64,000 nucleotides of DNA, taken from positions 54,783-118,782 of the forward strand of contig CAVPMY010000013.1 of NCBI GenBank assembly GCA_963706685.1, written 5' to 3'. Numbering within the stretch: the stretch's first letter is position 1; every line of letters starts with the position of its first letter. This DNA is from CADEEN01 sp963706685. Its GTDB lineage: Bacteria > Pseudomonadota > Gammaproteobacteria > Burkholderiales > Burkholderiaceae_C. A program made the position numbers and the translations under genes. Shown here in pieces: positions 8,490-18,457 of this stretch. Under the pieces are notes generated by a model. That model searched no databases and was not told the origin of the DNA. It was given only the letters and a program-made list of their open reading frames with translations.

Positions 8490-9844
8490 AAAGACGACAA
8501 CTCCTGGCTGCCGGCGGCGCCGGTGCCCTGGTGAGCCTGTTGCCGGGCTGTGGCGGTGGCGGTGGCGGTGACGCCACATCGACAACGCTTGCCAATGGCG
8601 ATTCGACCGCTCAGGCGCTCGGGCGTCAAAGTTCCCCCGCAGCACCAGTCGTCACCGCATCACCGACGGCACGTGTGGTGGTAGTCGGCGGCGGCATGGG
8701 CGGTACCACACTGGCCAAGTACCTGCGGCTGTGGGGCGGTGGCAGCATCGCTGTCACGCTGGTCGAACGAGCGCCAAGCTACACCTCCAACATCATGAGC
8801 AGCCTGGTGCTGACCGGGCAGCGCAGCCTGGGCAGCCTCGAGTTCGGCTACGACACGCTGCGCAACCGCTACGGAGTCGAGGTCGTGTTCGCTGAGGTGG
8901 TCGCAGTCGACACCGCGGCGCCCAGCGTGCGGCTCGCCGACGGCAGGCTGCTGCTGGCCGACCGAGTCGTGCTGGCACCCGGCATCGACTTCGAGCCCGT
9001 GCCCGGGCTGACCGACCTCGACCTGATGCCCCATGCCTGGAACGCGGGTCCGCAGACCACGCTACTTGCCCAGCAACTGGCCGCGATGCCCAGAGGGGGC
9101 GTCGCGGTGCTGACCATTCCGAAGACACCTTACCGTTGCCCACCCGGCCCCTATGAGCGCGCCTGCCTGATGGCCGACTGGATGAAGCGGCGCAAGCCGC
9201 GCTCCAAGCTCATCGTGCTCGACGCCAACCCCGACTTCGTGACCGAGGTCGACAACTTCAGCCGAGCCTTCTTCGACCTTCATGGCAGCGTCATCGAGTA
9301 CCACACCAACGTCGACATCATCCATGCCGACGGCCCCAACCGTACGCTCTACTTCAACGAGGGCGGGGCTGCTGGAAGCGTGCGCGGTGATGTCGTCAAC
9401 CTGATTCCGCGCCAGCGCGCGCCGGCGCTGGTGAGGCAGGCCGGTCTCGCGACAACCCCGGACGGGCGCTTTGCCGGTGTGAACGTGCTGAGCTACGCCA
9501 GCCTCGTTGCGCCGTTGGTACACGTGATCGGCGATTCAAGCGCCACCACGCAACCCAAGGCCGGGCATATCGCCAACCAGGAAGCCAAGGTCTGCGCGGA
9601 CGCCCTGCTGCGCATCTTCGCCGGCGGTGCCCCTGACCCTGACCCGGTCACCAATTCCGCCTGCTTCTCCACCATCACGATGACACAGGCCAGTTGGCTG
9701 ACCGCGGTCTTTCGCTACGATGCCAGCGCCGGTGCGATGGCGCCAGTGCAGGCTTCCAGCGGCGCCTCGAACGGCTGGAACGGCGATCACTTCGAGGATA
9801 TGAGCATCTGGTTCAGGTCGCTCATGGCCGACACATTCGGCTGA
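8486..9844 (+). CDS. Flavocytochrome c-like FAD oxidoreductase (FccB/SoxF family, atypical active site)
   Basis: A 452-residue protein starting MKRRQLLAAGG, a Tat-like twin-arginine leader that runs into a lipobox-like LLPGC and a glycine-rich linker. The FAD loop VVVVGGGMGGTTLAKYL is at residues 64-80, RCPPGPYERA at 217-226, HVIGDSS near 353 and a C-terminal flavocytochrome c domain ends ADTFG. Compared by memory with the Allochromatium enzyme, the flavin-linking cysteine aligns with Ser101 and the second cysteine of the redox disulfide with Ala330, while the first (Cys218) is kept. Non-covalent FAD and an altered reaction are therefore likely, and sulfide dehydrogenase activity should not be assumed. 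It overlaps the cytochrome gene by four bases. Confidence 0.85.
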   Translation: MKRRQLLAAGGAGALVSLLPGCGGGGGGDATSTTLANGDSTAQALGRQSSPAAPVVTASPTARVVVVGGGMGGTTLAKYLRLWGGGSIAVTLVERAPSYTSNIMSSLVLTGQRSLGSLEFGYDTLRNRYGVEVVFAEVVAVDTAAPSVRLADGRLLLADRVVLAPGIDFEPVPGLTDLDLMPHAWNAGPQTTLLAQQLAAMPRGGVAVLTIPKTPYRCPPGPYERACLMADWMKRRKPRSKLIVLDANPDFVTEVDNFSRAFFDLHGSVIEYHTNVDIIHADGPNRTLYFNEGGAAGSVRGDVVNLIPRQRAPALVRQAGLATTPDGRFAGVNVLSYASLVAPLVHVIGDSSATTQPKAGHIANQEAKVCADALLRIFAGGAPDPDPVTNSACFSTITMTQASWLTAVFRYDASAGAMAPVQASSGASNGWNGDHFEDMSIWFRSLMADTFG

Positions 9845-10332
9845 CGGAGTTACTTGCATCGCGCTTTGGAAGGGCTCAGACTGGCCTGGCCGTAGGTGAA
9901 GGGCAATTGCATCGGAATCGCCATGTCGGCGCTATTGGCGGCGATCCCAGTGGCGGGGCTTTAGCTTGGCGCGCAGTGCGGAGCCAATGCAAACGCCTTC
10001 GATCACAGTCACGTGATAGTGGCGCATGAAACGGGGAATTTCGTGGCACCCGTTAGACGACGGGTTGACGACCAGACTGGCCGCATCCAATTGCTTGACC
10101 GTCTCCATTGGGTCGATCGCACACATCTGGCGCGACGACTTAAACGATCGCGATGCGAGCACAGCGAACCTTCGCGCCCCGGCGCTCAGCGCTCCCTCCG
10201 TCGCCATCGCCGACGCTCGCGCCCTTCAACCACAAGTTTCTCTGCGGCTCGGCAAGAGCCCGCCTTACCGGCGCACGCCGCGCCGCGTGGCTGGACGCGG
10301 GCCGCTGCAGGGTGACCATCCGCCTCTGACTT
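9845..10332. other. Intergenic region with a doubtful small open frame and an inverted repeat
   Basis: No supported gene. A minus-strand frame (10207-9932, 91 codons) contains METVKQLDAASLVV and MRHYHVTVIEG, faintly reminiscent of HicA/HicB toxin-antitoxin segments, but the rest is not conserved; at best it is a remnant. A perfect six-base inverted repeat ACCCGT/ACGGGT lies at 10048-10065 with a six-base loop and no T-run, so it is not a convincing terminator. Confidence 0.4.
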
Positions 10333-10779
10333 TCAGCCCGCCTTCACCGCCGACACCGCCGCGCGCAGCGCGAGCAAATAGCTATCCACGCCGAAGCCGC
10401 AGATCTGCCCCTTGACGATCTCGGCGAACACCGAGACATGGCGGAACGCTTCGCGGGCGTGGATGTTGCTCATGTGCACCTCGACCACCGGGCAGGTGAG
10501 GATGGCCAGCGCGTCGCGGATGCCGTAGCTGTAGTGCGTCCACGCGCCGGCGTTGATCAGCACGGCGTCCTTGCCTTCGCTGTAGGCCTGGTGGATGCGT
10601 TCGCACATCGGGCCTTCGCTGTTGGTCTGGAAGCTCTCGACATCGGCGCCGAGCTCCTTGCCGAGTGCTTGCAGTTGCGCATCGATCTGCGCCAGCGTGA
10701 TCGTGCCGTACTGCTTGGGATCGCGCTTGCCGAACATGTTGTGGTTGATGCCGTGCAGCATCAGGACTTTGAGTGTCAT
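10333..10779 (-). CDS. aroQ: Type II 3-dehydroquinate dehydratase, divergent
   Basis: A 148-residue protein of the small dodecameric dehydroquinase family that interconverts 3-dehydroquinate and 3-dehydroshikimate. The tyrosine loop is present as FGKRDPKQYG. The substrate loop reads NAGAWTHYSYGIRDAL and the histidine segment VEVHMSNIHAREAFRHVS is nearly canonical. The first motif, usually NGPNLN, is HGINHN, and the residues after THY differ from the biosynthetic type, so this looks like a catabolic or substrate-shifted member. It is the last gene of a three-gene operon, seven bases after the Gfo/Idh gene. Confidence 0.85.
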   Translation of the reverse strand: MTLKVLMLHGINHNMFGKRDPKQYGTITLAQIDAQLQALGKELGADVESFQTNSEGPMCERIHQAYSEGKDAVLINAGAWTHYSYGIRDALAILTCPVVEVHMSNIHAREAFRHVSVFAEIVKGQICGFGVDSYLLALRAAVSAVKAG

Positions 10780-10786
10780 GGCGTTC

Positions 10787-11836
10787 TCAGTGCAGTTCGA
10801 TCGTCGAGCCGGATTGTGCCGCGGCCACGATGGCCTCGGTGACGCGCAGGTTGGCCAGCCCGTCGCGCGCGCTGACCAGCGGGGCTGTCTCGCCGCGCAC
10901 GACGGCACCGAAGTGTTCCATCTGGTGCTTGATCGGGTCGTCGCGCAGCATGCCGACGACGCCGACCTCGAACGGCTTCCACCACGAGCGGTCTGCAGCG
11001 CGCGGGTAGGTCTTCAGTCGCATCGTCGGAATGGCCAGCGAACCATCGGTGCCGGCGATGACGTAGCAGTCCTCGTCGTCATAACTCGGATAGGCCTTGT
11101 TCTCCTGCGAGGTCTGCTCCCAGCTCTTGGCGCTCGCGGCCGTGTCCGACAACAGGAAGGTGCCGAGCGCGCCGCCGGCAAAGCGCAGGCTGATCGCCAC
11201 CGTGTCTTCGACCGCGAAGCCGCGCACGGCGTTCGAGGTGAAGGCCTGCACGGCGACGATCTCGCCGGCCAGCAGGCGCAGGTTGTGCACCTCGTGGATC
11301 AGGTTGAGCAGGATCGGCCCGCCGCCCGGCTCGCGCCGCCAGGCGCCATCGATGAAGTACTGGTCCGGCTTGACGAACATCGCCGTGCCGGTGACGGCGA
11401 CGAGGCGGCCGAGCACGCCGGAATCGACCACCTGTTTGGCCTTGGCCATGATCGGGCTGTGCGCGCGATGATGGCCGATGAGCAACTTGGCGTTTGCGTC
11501 TTCGGCCGCCTTGACCAGCACCTCGGCCTCGGCGACGGTTGGCGCGATCGGCTTTTCGAGCAGCATCGGCACCTGGGCCGCGATGCACGCCATCGCCTGC
11601 GGCACATGCAGCGCATTCGGCGTGGCCAGCACGACGCCGTCGGTCTTGTCCTTGGCGAACAGTTCGGCCAGCGAGCGGTACAGCGGCACGCCGGCCGCCT
11701 CAGCGGTGGCCTTCGCGGCAGGCGAGGGATCGACCACGGCCGACAGCGTGACGGTCGCGCTGTCTTGCGCGGCAGCCATGTGGGCCTGGCCGATGTAGCC
11801 GGCGCCGGCAACGGCGATTCGTGTCTTCGCGTTCAT
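10787..11836 (-). CDS. Gfo/Idh/MocA family NAD(P)-dependent oxidoreductase
   Basis: A 349-residue protein. The Rossmann domain begins RIAVAGAGYIGQAHMAAA; the family signature LLEKPIA occurs around residue 97. The start at 11836 (MNAKTRIAV) is preferred over an upstream in-frame codon because its ATGA overlap with the aroE stop is a normal operon junction. The family oxidises or reduces polyols, sugars and cyclitols; with AroE and AroQ on either side a cyclitol or hydroaromatic substrate such as quinate is plausible but unproved. Confidence 0.85.
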   Translation of the reverse strand: MNAKTRIAVAGAGYIGQAHMAAAQDSATVTLSAVVDPSPAAKATAEAAGVPLYRSLAELFAKDKTDGVVLATPNALHVPQAMACIAAQVPMLLEKPIAPTVAEAEVLVKAAEDANAKLLIGHHRAHSPIMAKAKQVVDSGVLGRLVAVTGTAMFVKPDQYFIDGAWRREPGGGPILLNLIHEVHNLRLLAGEIVAVQAFTSNAVRGFAVEDTVAISLRFAGGALGTFLLSDTAASAKSWEQTSQENKAYPSYDDEDCYVIAGTDGSLAIPTMRLKTYPRAADRSWWKPFEVGVVGMLRDDPIKHQMEHFGAVVRGETAPLVSARDGLANLRVTEAIVAAAQSGSTIELH

Positions 11837-12669
11837 GTCAACGGCACCGTCAGCTTGTCGATCACGGCACGTGTGTCTGGCCGCACGTTGCGCCACCATA
11901 CCCAGGCCTCGGCCGCCTGCTCGACCAGCATGCCCACGCCGTCGGCCAACCGTGGCACGCCGGCGTTCTGCGCCAGGCGCAGGAACGGTGTCAGGCCCTT
12001 GCCATAGGCCATCTCGTAAGCCAGCTTGGCTTGAGTGAACACGCTGGCATCGACCGGCGGCAACTCGCTGCGCATGCTGGCCGACGTGGCGTTGACGACC
12101 AGATCGAAGCGTTCGCTCGCGCCGATGTCACCGTAGCTGCAGCCGACGACCTTGCCGAGGGCGCCAAGTTGCCGTTCAAGCGCAACCGCCTTCCCGGCGT
12201 CGCGGTTGGCCACCACCACCTCGGCCGTGGCGCGGCCGAGGAAAGCCGCCAAGGCGCCGCGCGCCGCACCACCGGCGCCGAGCATCAACACGCGCTTGCC
12301 CTTCATCGCAAGACCGAGATTGCGCTCGATGTCGTTGGCCAGGCCCACGCCGTCGAACATCTCGGCCAGGATGCGGCCGTCGGGTTCGAACTTCAGGCAG
12401 TTGACAGCGCCGGATTGCCGCGCGCGCTCCAGCTTGTCGGTGGCCAGCGCATGGGCGTCGAGCTTGAACGGTGTGGTGATGTTGCAGCCCTTGCCGCCGC
12501 TGTCGCGAAAGGCAAGTGCCGCGGCGGCGAAGCCGCTGGGTGGCCCCATCGGGGCCTCGATCAGGCTGTACTCGACGTCGTGGCCGGTGACCTTGGCAAA
12601 GCCGTTGTGGATCAGCGGCGATTTGCTGTGGCCGAGGGGGTTGCCGAAGAGGGCGTAGCGGTCGGTCAT
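11833..12669 (-). CDS. aroE: Shikimate dehydrogenase (NADP+)
   Basis: A complete 278-residue enzyme that reduces 3-dehydroshikimate to shikimate. It has the full shikimate clamp LGHSKSPLIHN, the catalytic lysine in NITTPFK, the catalytic aspartate region FDGVGLANDI, the NADP loop GAGGAARGA and NATSASM. These are canonical, so this copy could serve the biosynthetic pathway, although its operon with a Gfo/Idh enzyme and the divergent dehydroquinase suggests a link to hydroaromatic use. It is first in the operon; the promoter must lie within the 121 bases shared with the M16 protease gene. Confidence 0.93.
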   Translation of the reverse strand: MTDRYALFGNPLGHSKSPLIHNGFAKVTGHDVEYSLIEAPMGPPSGFAAAALAFRDSGGKGCNITTPFKLDAHALATDKLERARQSGAVNCLKFEPDGRILAEMFDGVGLANDIERNLGLAMKGKRVLMLGAGGAARGALAAFLGRATAEVVVANRDAGKAVALERQLGALGKVVGCSYGDIGASERFDLVVNATSASMRSELPPVDASVFTQAKLAYEMAYGKGLTPFLRLAQNAGVPRLADGVGMLVEQAAEAWVWWRNVRPDTRAVIDKLTVPLT

Positions 12670-12790
12670 GGCGATGCTCGTCGGCGCTCCCAGTCCAATG
12701 CCCCCTATTGTGGTCCCCCATTCACCGCATCGTCGCAGCGCCGCCGCATGGCGGGCGATACTGGGCTTCGTTTTTGCAAGGCCGTTTCCG

Positions 12791-15653
12791 ATGAAGAAGA
12801 TTGCATTGTTCGTTGCGAGTCTGCTGTCGATGTCGCTGTGGTCGGTTGCGGTGTCTCACGCTGCCGGGATCGAACTTGCCACTGTGCCGGCGCGGGTGAG
12901 TGCCCCCAACGATCAGTCGGCCTACCGCCGCTTCGTGCTGCCCAACGGCATGAAGGTGCTGCTGCTGTCGGACCCCAAGCTCAACGTGGCGTCGGCCTCG
13001 GTGGCGGTGGGCGTCGGCAGCCTGGCCGATCCGCCGCAGCGCCAGGGCCTGGCGCACTACCTCGAGCACATGCTGTTCCTCGGCACCGAGAAGTACCCGT
13101 CGGTCGAGGAGTTCGGCGAGTACCTGCAGCGCAACGGCGGCTACAACAACGCCTACACCGCGCCGCGACCGCACCAACTACCACCTGGAGGTCCGGCCCG
13201 GCGGCGTTCGACGGCGCGCTCGACCGCTTCGCGCAGTTCTTCATCGCGCCGCTGTTCACGCCCGAGTTCAACGAGCGCGAAGTCAACGCGGTCAACTCCG
13301 AGTTCCAGAAGAACCTCGAGAACGACGGCTGGCGCGAGTTTTCGCTGCGCAACACGGTCTACCGCGAGGGCCATCCGGCGCGCAGCTTCAACATCGGCAG
13401 CCGCGAGACGCTCAGACGGCACCACGCGCGACGAGCTGCTGGCCTTCCACGATCGCTACTACAGCGCCAACCGCATGACGCTGGCGCTGACCGGCCCGGA
13501 GAGCCTGGACCGGCTCGAGGCCTGGGCGCGCAGCTACTTCGCGCCCGGTGCCCGACCACCAGCGCGCCGAGCTGCACTACCCGGCCGACTACCTGCCGCC
13601 CAAGGCCGCGCTGCGCATGCTGCGCATGGAGCCGGTCAAGGACCTGCGCCGCATGACGCTGAGTTTTCCGCTGCCGGACCTGCGCGCCGCTGCGCTGGCA
13701 GCAAGCCGGCCGAGTTGATCGGCTTCGTGCTCGGCCACGAGGGCCCCGGCAGCCTGCTGGCGCCCTCAAGGCCGAGGGCCTGGCCACCGGACTGAGTGCC
13801 GGCGCCGAGGCCGACACGCCACGACTACGGCTCGTTCGACATCGCGGTCAGCCTGACCCCGCAGGGCCTGACGCAGTACCCGCGCGTGCTGTCGCTGGTC
13901 TTCGCTGCGATCGACCAGCTGCGGCGCCAGGGCGTGCCGGCACATGTGTTCGCCGAGCGGCGAACGATGGCCGCGCTCGACGAGCGTTATCGCGACAAGG
14001 GCGAGGGCGCCATCGCTGGCCGTCGGCGCTGGCCAATGCGGTGATGGACTACCCGATCGAGATCGCCGAGCGCGTGCCCTACCTGTGGCTGCAGGAAGAC
14101 CCGGCGGCCGTGCAGGCCGGTGCTGGGCCATCTGCGGCCGGACAACCTGCTCGTCACGCTGGTCGCCAAGGGCCTGCCGGTCGGACAAGACGGAGCGCGT
14201 ATTTCGGCACCCGCTACAGCTATGTCGAGGACAGCGGCGCGGCCTATGCCGCGCTGGCCAAGCCCGCCGGCGGTGGCAGCGCTCAGCCTGCCGCCGCCCA
14301 ACGCCTACATCCCGCAACAGACCGCGGTGCTGCCGATCGAGCCGGCGCGCCTGATCGACGAGCCGACGCTGAGCCTGTACTACGCGCAGGACACGGATTT
14401 CCAGCGCCCGCTGGTGGCCCAGGTGCGCGTTCCGGCTGCCGCGCGACCGCGGCCTCGCTGCGCAGCGCCACGCTGCTGCGCTTCTACGAGGCCTGCGTCA
14501 GCGAGTCGCTCAACGAAGCGCACCTACGCGGCCGCCGAAGCCGGCCTGCGTTTCGAGTTCGAGCGCCTCGCTGGAAGGCGTGCAGCTCAGCGTCGACGGC
14601 TACGACGCATCGACCGGCACGCCTGCTCGACGAGGTGGTCGGCCGGCCTGCGCGACTGCGCCGCTGTCGCCCGAGCGCTTCGCCGCGCTGAAGGATCGGC
14701 AGCTGCGCGAGCTGGCGGCCTTCGAGCGCGTCGATGCCTACCTGACGCTGACCGAGTCGCGCCGCCGCATGGTGCGCGAGTTCCACTACCGGCCCGACGA
14801 GATGCTGCCGGTGGCGCGCGACGCTGACGCTGGCCGCACGTGCAGGCCTTCGCGCGCTGCGCTGTACGCGCGCGGCAAGCTCGAGGCGCTGAGCTACGGC
14901 AACATCGGCGCCGGCCGACGCCGCGGCGGCGGCGCGCCGCGTCGCCGCGACGCTGCAGCTGACGCCGGTGCCCGAAGCGCAGCTGCTGCGCCGGCGCCTG
15001 CTGGTCGAGCGCCGGGCCAGACCCTGCGCACGAGCGAGACGCTGAAGGTCAACAACTCGGCCTACCGGCGCGAGCTGGTGCTGGGCGGCGACACGCCCGC
15101 AGCTGCGCGCGGCCACGCTGACACTGGCAGCCTTCATCGGGCCGCCGATCTACACCGAGTTGCGCACGCGGCAGCAGCTGGGCTACATCGTCTTCGGTGG
15201 CGCCGGCAACGAAGGGCCGTTCGCAGTTCGCGTACTTCATCGTCCAGTCCGGCGACTATCCTGCCGACGTGTTGGAGTCGCGTGCCGACGCGGTGATTCG
15301 ACGCTTGCCGGCACAGCTGCAGGCGCTGCGACGATGCGCAGTGGCAGACGATCGTCGCCGGCGTGCGCGCCAAGCTGGAGGAAAAGGACAAGTCGATCAG
15401 CGAACGCACAAGGCGCTTGTTCGAACTGGCCTATGAGTTCGACGCCGACTGGACTCGCCAGGGCGCAACGATCGAGGCGCTGGCCAAACTGACGCGGCAG
15501 CAAGCGGCGGACCTGCTGGCTTCGGCGCTCGCCGAGGACAAGGCACGCAACCGGGTCTTTCTCGGCTTTGCGCGAAATCACCAGCCAAAGACGCCGCCAG
15601 CGGTGAGCTTCAACGACGCCGGGGCGTGGAAGGCAGGCCAGCGCTTCGAGTGA
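12791..15653 (+). CDS. M16 family metallopeptidase, pitrilysin-like (many frameshifts)
   Basis: A secreted insulinase/pitrilysin-type zinc protease. The N-terminus is a signal peptide (MKKIALFVASLLSMSLWSVA). The inverted zinc motif HYLEH is at residues ~96-100 in GLAHYLEHMLFLGTEKYP, and NGGYNNAYTA follows. Later pieces include YYSANRMTLALTGP, KDLRRMTLSFPLPDLR and TRQQLGYIVFGG, which match the four-domain family; the span gives about 950 residues, close to E. coli protease III. More than a dozen single-base indels break it, for example near 13150, 13412, 13546 and 14822. Most are single inserted bases. Confidence 0.85.
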
Positions 15654-15679
15654 GTGGCGTCACGCCGGGCCCGTGCGGC

Positions 15680-16372
15680 TCAGCGCTGGCGGTACTGCGT
15701 CGTGCCGAACAGCACTTCGCGTGCCTTGTCGTCGGTCAGCGCCTTGCGCGCCGAGGCCAGCACCTCGACGCCGCGCTTGACGGCAGGTCGTTGCAGCGAT
15801 TTCGTCGAACCAGCCTTTGAGATGCGGGAAATCCGCCCAGTCGATGCCCTGGTTCTTCCACGAGCGCAACCACGGAAAGACGGCGATGTCGGCGATCGAG
15901 TAGTCCTTGCCGCCGAGGTACTTGCTCTTCGCCAGGCGCTCGTTCATGACGCCGTACAGGCGCTTGGCTTCGTTGGTGTAGCGGTCGATCGCGTAGTCGA
16001 TCTTTTCCGGCGCATAGATGCGAAAGTGATGCGCCTGCCCCAGCATCGGACCGACGCCGCCCATCTGGAACATCAGCCACTGCAGAACATCGTATTTGCC
16101 GCGGGTGTCGCCGGGCAGAAAGCGGCCGGTCTTGCCGGCCAGGTAGAGCAGGATCGCACCTGATTCGAACAGCGAGATCGGCTTGCCATCCGGACCGTCG
16201 GGGTCGACGATCGCCGGAATCTTGTTGTTCGGGCTGATGGCGAGGAATTCGGGCGTGAATTGTTCGCCCGCTCCAATGTCTACGGCGTGCACGCGATACG
16301 GCAGCCACACTCTTCCAGCATGATGTGGACCTTGTGGCCGTTGGGCGTGGCCCACGAATAAACTTCGATCAT
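15680..16372 (-). CDS. Glutathione S-transferase family protein (YfcG/YghU-like, two frameshifts)
   Basis: Starting at 16372 it reads MIEVYSWATPNGHKVHIMLEE, the N-terminus of the nu-class GSTs, then after a lost base near 16305 LPYRVHAVDIGAGEQFTPEF, NNKIPAIVDPDG and the glutathione-contact ISLFESGAILLYLA. The C-terminal helical domain holds DYSIADIAVFPWLRSW, and after a break near 15795 it ends FGTTQYRQR. Length of about 230 residues is normal. These enzymes act mainly as disulfide-bond oxidoreductases. It is convergent with the M16 protease gene, 26 bases apart. Confidence 0.88.
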
Positions 16373-16428
16373 CGGCGTTGCCTCTTCGTGGCCCGGCATG
16401 GGCCCGTCATGCAAGGACTCTAGCAGCG

Positions 16429-17180
16429 ATGGCTGGTCTTCTCAGGCGTTGGTTCGGCGGCGATCAGGACGCGCAGTCCGGTCCGTGCCGAAGGTTCGCC
16501 ATTGGGCCGACGGCGCGGGCATCGTTTCGCGCGCAGCCGCGACGGCAGCGGTTTCGTCGTCGAATCACAGGCCGGCGGCACCGAGCTGCCGCGTCGAGTG
16601 GGGCCCTTCGCAGCGCCACTACATCGTTGGCCAGGAGTTGCGCGTGCGCATCGGCGCCGGCCGGTCCACGGCGGCTGCAGATGCTGGTGGTCACCCGCGA
16701 GCTGATGACGGCGCCTCGAGCACGAGGTGTTCGAGCAGTTCACCGACGGCAACGAGACGCGCATCGACGACGAGACGCCCGAAGAGATGCGATGGGTGGT
16801 GCTGTATTCGCAGGCGCCGGCGAGCGTACTCGGGCCGTTGCGCGCACGTTTCGGCTTGCTGAGCAATCGGCCGCAGGCCAGCGCCCGTGGCTCAAGGAAG
16901 GGCTGGACGAGCCAGCTCGAGCCGACAGCCTGGGTTGGCACGACCCGGACGCAGCCCCTGGTGCTGGTGCGTGCAGCGCGGTCGATTCACACTGCGCCTG
17001 CGCCTTGCCCGAACCGCGCATTGCGGTGCTCACGGCGCTCTGGCCTTGGGCCGGGCGGCCGCGGCCGCGGCACAGCGCGTGTCCGAGGCAACGTCACACG
17101 GCTCGCCGAGCAGCCAGCAGCCGAGCACCTGGGGTGCGACGCCGGACACCCCGCCGCGCATCGAAAAAAGCGACCACTGA
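16429..17180 (+). CDS. Conserved hypothetical protein of Burkholderiales type (frameshifted)
   Basis: Assembled across frames it starts MAGLLRRWFGGDQDA, continues with VEWGPSQRHYIVGQELRVRIG, MLVVTRELM and VFEQFTDGNETRIDDETPEE, and ends RIEKSDH. The central part resembles a family I know only as uncharacterised in related bacteria, where a short basic N-terminal segment precedes an alpha/beta domain. No enzyme motif or membrane segment is evident. Indels near 16490, 16670, 16715 and 16890 split it so that no single long frame covers it. It is divergent from the GST gene. Confidence 0.55.
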
Positions 17181-17216
17181 ACCCGCACACGGCAGGCCCG
17201 CGGCCTGTCGGCGCGT

Positions 17217-18441
17217 TCAGGCCGCGTGCCGACCGAGCTCGATCTTGGCGAGGCGTTGCGGTGCACCTCGTCGGGGCCGTCGGCGAAGCGCAGCGTTCGC
17301 GCCACGGTGTAGAAGTAGGCCAGCGGGAAATCCTGGCTCATGCCCGCCGCCGCCGTGCGACCTGGATCGCCCAGTCGATGACGCGGCAGGCCATGTTCGG
17401 CGCCACGACCTTGATCATGGCGATCTCGGCCTTGCGCAGCCTTGTTGCCGGCCGTGTCCATCATCCACGCCGCCTTCAGCGTCAGCAGGCGCGCCTGCTC
17501 GATCTGGCAGCGCGCCTCGGCGATGCGCTCCTGCGTCACGCCCTGCTCGGCCACGGTCTTGCCGAAGGCCACGCGCGACGATGGCGCGCTGGCACATCAG
17601 CTCGAGCGCGCGCTCGGCCAGCCCGATCAGGCGCATGCAGTGGTGGATGCGGCCCGGGACCGAGCCGGCCCTTGCGCGATCTCGAAGCCGCGGCCCTCGC
17701 CGAGCAGGCATGTTCGACGCCGGCACGCGCACGTTGCTCGAAGTCGACCTCCATGTGGCCGTGCGGCGCGTCGTCGTAGCCGAACACGGTCAGCGGCCGC
17801 AGCACCTTGACGCCCGGCGTGTCCATCGGCACCAGGATCATCGACTGCTGCGAGTGGCGCGGCGCGTCCGGGTCGGTCTTGCCCATGAAGATCATGATCT
17901 TGCAGCGCGGGTCGCCGGCGCCGCAGGTCCACCACTTGCGGCCGTTGATGACGTAGTCGTCGCCGTCGCGCTCGATGCGCGCCTCGATGTTGGTGGCGTC
18001 GCTCGACGCCACGCCGGCTCGGTCATCGCGAAGGCGCTGCGGATCTCGCCGGCCAGCAGCGGCTCGAGCCAGCGCTCTCTGCTGCTCGGCGCTGCCGTAG
18101 CGCACCAGCACTTCCATGTTGCCGGTGTCGGGCGCGGAGCAGTTGAAGACCTCACTGGCCCAGGGCACGCGACCCATGATCTCGGCCAGCGGCGCGTACT
18201 CGAGGTTGGACAGGCCCGCGCCGCGCTCGCTGTCGGGCAGGAACAGGTTCCACAGGCCCGGCCGCGCGCGCCTTGGGCTTCAGGGTCTCGATCACCGCCA
18301 GCGGCGACCAGCGCTTGCCGGCCGCGGTGTTGGCCTCGAGTTCCTGCCAGAACGCCGGCTCGGCCGGATAGACATGCTCGGCCATGAAGGCGCTGACGCG
18401 CGCTTGCAGGCGGTCGTGCGCTCGGAGTAGGCGAAGTCCAT
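17217..18441 (-). CDS. Acyl-CoA dehydrogenase, ACAD10/11-like (frameshifted)
   Basis: A flavin-dependent acyl-CoA dehydrogenase of about 408 residues. It starts MDFAYSERT, then FMAEHVYPAEPAFWQE, EYAPLAEIMGR and FNCSAPDTGNMEVL. Further on are YVINGRKWWTCGAGDPRC, a flavin/substrate segment, GRIHHCMRLIGLAERALE and FPLAYFYTVARTLRFADGPD. The catalytic base region and the RIHH segment are of the ACAD10/ACAD11 type. Indels occur near 18420, 18270, 18010, 17670, 17580 and 17360. It follows the APH-like kinase gene by 16 bases, which matches the kinase/dehydrogenase fusion of eukaryotic ACAD10/11 used on 4-hydroxy fatty acids. Confidence 0.87.
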
Positions 18442-18457
18442 GGAGTGTTTCCTTGTG

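Noticed and set aside
16378..18387. A 669-codon plus-strand frame
   Set aside because: It is antisense to the acyl-CoA dehydrogenase for most of its length; only short pieces belong to the hypothetical protein at 16429-17180.
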